From: Pyrobaculum oguniense TE7
Lineage (GTDB): Archaea > Thermoproteota > Thermoprotei > Thermoproteales > Thermoproteaceae
Length of the DNA: 64,000 nucleotides
Direction: 5' to 3'
Assembly: GCA_000247545.1 (NCBI GenBank)
Contig: CP003316.1
Location: 1,025,233 to 1,089,232 of the forward strand
A program made the position numbers and the translations under genes. The notes under the pieces were generated by a model. That model was given only the letters and a program-made list of their open reading frames with translations. It searched no databases and was not told where the DNA came from. Below are positions 60,840 to 64,000 of this stretch, piece by piece. Each line of letters begins with the position of its first letter. The stretch's first letter is position 1.

Positions 60840-61467
60840 TACTGCGGCGGGGCCGGCGGAGTGCAGGCTGGAGTGGTCGCGGGAGTTCCGCGTCAAGATC
60901 GACCCCGGAGAGGGGGTCCCTCTTGGGAGGGCTGGCTAGAGGAAGGCTCAGAGATCGTGTACAGAACAGGAGGCGACTACGTGAGGGCCTCCGCCAGCGG
61001 CCTCTTGGTCCCCAGCGTGGTGGAGAGGGGGGACACGCGCCTAGTGGCCAAGGGGTGGAGCTGCGGCGATGTGAGGGTGGTGGTTGATAAGCCGCTGGTG
61101 TGCATGGGGCTGTGGGAAAGGGAATACCGCCTGCGCGTCGTCGTGGTGGTGGGCGGCGCGGTGAGGTCGTATAGGGATATTTGGGCCAAAGGACGAGGTG
61201 GAGCTGAGGGCGGCGGATTTCGCCCCCCAGCCCGGCTTTTTGGAGACGGTGAGCTTTGCCTGGTGGCAAATCGGCGGGCAGCTGGAGAGAAGCGACCCGA
61301 TAAGGGTGAGGCCGCCCGCCGAGGTGAATGCCGTGTATGAGTCCTTTAACTGGGCGCCGGTGGTAGCGGCCGCCGGCGCGGGGGCGGCCGCCGCCGTGGT
61401 CGCGTTTAAGCGGCTTAGGAGGCCGAGGGTTGTGCTAGAGGAGATGGAGTCCACAGTTACTAGATGA
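60840..61467 (+). pseudogene. Frameshifted surface protein
   Basis: Three plus-strand frames carry consecutive parts of one protein: PAECRLEWSREFRVKIDPGE; then EEGSEIVYRTGGDYVRASAS through VEREDT-like beta stretches and VVDKPLVCMGLWEREYRLRV to RSYRDIWAK; then DEVELRAADFAPQPGFLETV to a C-terminal membrane helix (PVVAAAGAGAAAAVVAF) and basic tail. At least two frameshifts. The N-terminus and signal peptide are missing. Likely an anchored extracytoplasmic protein that has decayed. Confidence 0.6.
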
Positions 61468-61676
61468 CGTCGTATGCCCGGCGAGGTTTTCCCTCCTGGC
61501 GCGTAGTCGCCGCGGACTTCGGGACGGTTGGGGTTTGCTGGGAGGGGGGGACCTAGCCGCAGTCCTGATTTTTTGAGGGCCAAGTGTGCGCTTGCGCTCC
61601 GCCGTACTGTCCACGGTAATTGGACTCGGGTCTGTGTATATACTCTCTCATATACCACAAGCTTATATAGGGGTAC

Positions 61677-61910
61677 GTGTATTCTCTTACATCGTCGGCG
61701 ATCAACGTGAGTGTGGGGGAGGAGTTGAGGGGAGGGGCCAAGGAGTTGGGCATGGATATCAGAGAGGTGGTTGAGAGGGCGCTGGAGGAAGAGGTCAAGA
61801 GGCGCGAGGAGGAGCTCGCAAAGTCGCTTGAGGAGCTGAAGAGGGCGCTGTCGGGCATCTCCGAGAGGGAGTGGGTCAAAGCGGTGAGGGAAGCGCGGAA
61901 TGCCCACTGA
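61677..61910 (+). CDS. vapB: VapB-type antitoxin (toxin decayed)
   Basis: 77 residues: SAINVSVGEELRGGAKELGM, DIREVVERALEEEVKRREEE and the tail ISEREWVKAVREARNAH, a VapB with an N-terminal ribbon-helix-helix-like part. GTG start; TATA candidates at 61647-61655 and 61662-61670, the second of which would favour a GTG at 61707. The toxin gene after it is broken. Confidence 0.75.
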   Translation: MYSLTSSAINVSVGEELRGGAKELGMDIREVVERALEEEVKRREEELAKSLEELKRALSGISEREWVKAVREARNAH

Positions 61911-62250
61911 CTACTGGATTCTCCGCGCTTTACGCCTTCGCGGCGCTCTACGATAGGTTGATAAGGCTGGGCTGGCTATCCTGCACTTGACTATGTACGA
62001 GGCAGACATCGCGTTGTGGTAGGAGGAGAGAGTGGGGAGTGTGGACTGGGCAACAGCATCTTCATCGGAAGATGGCGTGATCCAGTCTCGATGTACTGGA
62101 GGACCCGCCGTTGGATAAGGTTTTGGAGGTGGATGTCAGATAGGTTGACCTTCTGCGATGCGAGACTATATGGCGGAGTCTTCGGGTCTCGTCTTTGTGA
62201 CGCGAGACCGCGAGTTATTAGCTAAGACGAGAGACACGGTGGATGTCTAG
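61911..62250 (+). pseudogene. vapC: Decayed VapC toxin gene
   Basis: Pieces of a PIN toxin are spread over several frames: FSALYAFAALYDRL (near the first acidic site), AILHLTMYEADIALW (second), and SGLVFVTRDRELLAKTRDTV ending in a TAG at 62248-62250 (fourth site). The first Asp and the third site (FCDA) are damaged or out of frame and a stop interrupts after ALW. Clearly inactive. Confidence 0.7.
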
Positions 62251-62498
62251 ACCTTCTTAAAGGAGTTCAGGTAGCCGGGTAGTCCCGTTGTAGGCCTCCG
62301 GTTGTTTCGGCACTTGTCACAGGTGGGTTCACGTCGGCGGTTGCCGGGCGGCTTCCTCTCGGTAACGGCGTGGCTGGTGGGGTGGGGTGGCGTTCGGCGG
62401 AGTTCCTGTCGGCGTCGGGTACGGACGTGGATATGGGCATGGGGCGACTTCTTGTGGGCTTGCCTGGGCAAAATATATTAAGCAGTCGTGATGGACAC

Positions 62499-63281
62499 GT
62501 GGGTGGGGGCGCCCTGTCGGCGGTTGCGGCTGTTTCGGATGATGTGGTTTTGGACTACGTGGGACGTGCGGCTTTGTTTAGGCTGGGTGCCTCCGGGCTT
62601 TTTGTAGCGCTGGTGATTCTCTGGACGGCTCCGAGGGCTGACCCGCTGTACGTAGTCCACATGTACTTGGTCATTTTCGTCGGGTTTTTCTACTTGGCGA
62701 TGTTTGGGCTGTACGTCTGGCATATCTGGCGGGTGTATAGATCTCTGGCCGGGGCCGGGGGCTACTTCTACCTGGCTAAGTGGGGCGTCGCGTGCTACCC
62801 CGCGGCGTTTCTCCTATTCGCCGCGGTTGCCATTTGGTGGTCGACGCTGGCGAGGGAGCTTGGCGATCGGATGGTAGTGGTGCCTCGGATGGTGGCGGTG
62901 CCCGATCCGTTGACGGATCTTGGGACTCTCTTGATGATGCTGGCTCTCATGTTAGGTCTCCCCGGGGTGGTCGTGATGTCTCTCCCCAACGCATTGCACA
63001 GCTTGTTGTTTGAACCTCTTAGCCCTTTTCTCCCAACGATTATGGGCCTCGTCTTGCTTCTTCTCGGCTTCGTCTTGTTGGACGTAGTTGGCTACTTTGC
63101 GTTGCACAGCCGCTACAGATCGGGGCACTTTTGGACGGCCGCCTTTTTGAACATATTGGCCCCCCTGGTGGTACCGCCGCTTGTCTCGCCCGTATTTCTG
63201 CTCCTAGGCGCTAAAGATGCCATGCACGCGGCGCGGAGAGGCGAGGCTGGCCCCAGTGGGGGCGCCGCCGGCGGAGGATAG
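62499..63281 (+). CDS. Six-helix membrane protein
   Basis: 260 residues with six membrane helices (for example VVHMYLVIFVGFFYLAMFGL, TIMGLVLLLLGFVLLDVVGY). His in HMYL and VWHIWR lie near helix 2 ends. GTG start 24 bases after the centre of AAATATATTA; a longer frame opening at 62370 would run through this promoter. C-terminus is Gly-rich and probably cytoplasmic. No family recognised. Confidence 0.7.
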   Translation: MGGGALSAVAAVSDDVVLDYVGRAALFRLGASGLFVALVILWTAPRADPLYVVHMYLVIFVGFFYLAMFGLYVWHIWRVYRSLAGAGGYFYLAKWGVACYPAAFLLFAAVAIWWSTLARELGDRMVVVPRMVAVPDPLTDLGTLLMMLALMLGLPGVVVMSLPNALHSLLFEPLSPFLPTIMGLVLLLLGFVLLDVVGYFALHSRYRSGHFWTAAFLNILAPLVVPPLVSPVFLLLGAKDAMHAARRGEAGPSGGAAGGG

Positions 63282-63387
63282 TACGTATTACATCCCTTCC
63301 CATCGGGGACGACGACGACGCCGTCGCGGCGGTGGGCGTGACCCAAGTCGCGGCGGCAGATTTAAAAGTTGGTTGAAGATCAGCGGC

Positions 63388-64000
63388 GTGGTTAGGGATG
63401 TGTTGCGCCTTGACAACGGGGCGGTTGTGGTGGCGGATCGCTTCGAGGCGTCTACGGCGGCTGTGGTGGTGGCGGTTGGGGTGGGCTCCCTGTACGAGGA
63501 GGCGGGGAAGAGGGGGGTTACCCACCTTTTGGAGCATATGTTGTTCAGGTTGCCGGGGTTTGACGTAGATGAGGCTGTGGAGTCGCTTGGGGGGACTAAC
63601 AACGCCTACACCCAAAGAGATGCCCTTTTTGTCGCCTTTGAGGGGATTTCCGAATCGGCCGCCGGGCTGGCGGAGTTGGCGTATAGGCTGTACTCTAACG
63701 ATAAGTACGCAGAGGAGGACTTGGAGAAGGAGAGGGACGCGGTGCTGTCGGAGCTGAGGCAGACGCGGGAGGACCCGTCGGAGAGGGCTGGGGAGCTGGC
63801 GCTGAGGGCTCTCTTCGGCGACAGCGACTGGGGGGCGCCGGTGGGGGGCACGCCGGAGGCGGTGGAGGGGTTGACCCTCGCCGACTTGCTGGAGCACAAG
63901 AGGGCGTGGTTCACGCCGGACAACACCGTGGTGGTGATCTCGGGCGGCTTTGGCAAAGACGCCGTAGAGAGGGCGGCGCATCTTTTCGGTAAGCTGGAGG
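63388..64000 (+). CDS. M16-family zinc peptidase, 3'-truncated
   Basis: 204 visible codons from a GTG 23 bases after the centre of TTTAAAAG; the frame is open to the window edge. The inverted zinc motif HLLEH (46-50) is preceded by GVGSLYEEAGKRGVTH and followed by ESLGGTNNAYTQRDALF and the downstream acidic EEDLEKERDAVLSEL, which supplies the third ligand. Pitrilysin-type peptidases act on short peptides. The remainder, including the second M16 half, lies outside. Confidence 0.9.
   Translation, partial: MVRDVLRLDNGAVVVADRFEASTAAVVVAVGVGSLYEEAGKRGVTHLLEHMLFRLPGFDVDEAVESLGGTNNAYTQRDALFVAFEGISESAAGLAELAYRLYSNDKYAEEDLEKERDAVLSELRQTREDPSERAGELALRALFGDSDWGAPVGGTPEAVEGLTLADLLEHKRAWFTPDNTVVVISGGFGKDAVERAAHLFGKLE

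Noticed and set aside
61041-61907. 288-codon minus-strand frame over the vapB and surface-protein relic
   Set aside because: His/Pro/Leu-rich shadow of vapB and of the plus-strand relic; no TATA element.
63211-63981. 256-codon minus-strand frame at the right edge
   Set aside because: Antisense to the M16 peptidase, whose zinc motif and promoter are clear.
1-64000. tRNA and rRNA genes, CRISPR arrays
   Set aside because: No T-loop sequence in a cloverleaf context and no regularly spaced direct repeats were seen on either strand by eye; a short intron-split tRNA could still be missed.

Overview
The window reads as a chromosomal segment of a hyperthermophilic crenarchaeon, most probably a Pyrobaculum (Thermoproteales). 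The reasons are a PaRep2b-family gene, dense GC-rich coding on both strands, archaeal TATA elements centred about 22-25 bases before most start codons (leaderless transcripts), frequent GTG/TTG starts, an NreA repair protein, a FAU-1 type RNase and many VapBC and HEPN/MNT modules. No rRNA, tRNA, CRISPR array or intact transposon was found.

Left part (1-19.3 kb): the tail of an aromatic-rich extracellular protein, then relics, a zinc-finger/beta-helix protein, an ASCH protein, a secreted protein and a frameshifted nucleotidyltransferase. Metabolic and housekeeping genes follow: SDR dehydrogenase, FAU-1, thrB with a cyclase-family hydrolase, glycosyltransferase, metE, thiolase and a membrane-anchored binding protein. 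Between glycosyltransferase and metE lies the first of two cassettes made of a CARDB-type surface protein and an FtsX permease. A GC-rich structured RNA with its own TATA box and T-rich terminator precedes the glycosyltransferase.

Middle part (19.3-41 kb): nreA, HEPN/MNT and VapBC modules, a radical SAM enzyme with an orphan FtsX permease, then the fuller second cassette (ATPase and surface protein on minus; permease, membrane protein and winged-helix regulator on plus) with a perfect 13-bp palindrome exactly between its divergent TATA boxes. Next come a UPF0282 metallo-hydrolase, a two-gene McrBC system whose mcrC end is overlapped antisense by an unknown gene, an intact vapB with frameshifted vapC, a membrane-spanning winged-helix regulator, and kptA/ttuA sharing one symmetric TATA element.

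Right part (41-64 kb): aminotransferase, two zinc-ribbon membrane proteins, a secreted protein with a PaRep2b gene and a 51-bp duplicated fragment, DUF1152, an SPFH/zinc-ribbon pair, ZIP transporter, citrate synthase, ACT/UPF0210 pair, sugar isomerase-like protein, epimerase and an archaeal STAND ATPase. From 57.3 kb on the DNA is accessory: a second RNA candidate, two adjacent HEPN/MNT systems facing away from each other, and a run of decayed genes (coiled-coil protein, secreted protein, vapC). The window ends inside an M16 peptidase.

Recurrent themes are (1) leaderless promoters that let many start codons be corrected, (2) toxin genes broken beside intact antitoxins, and (3) paralogous surface-protein/FtsX cassettes with one shared ATPase and a likely local regulator. 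All functions are read from motifs by eye; none was checked by database search.
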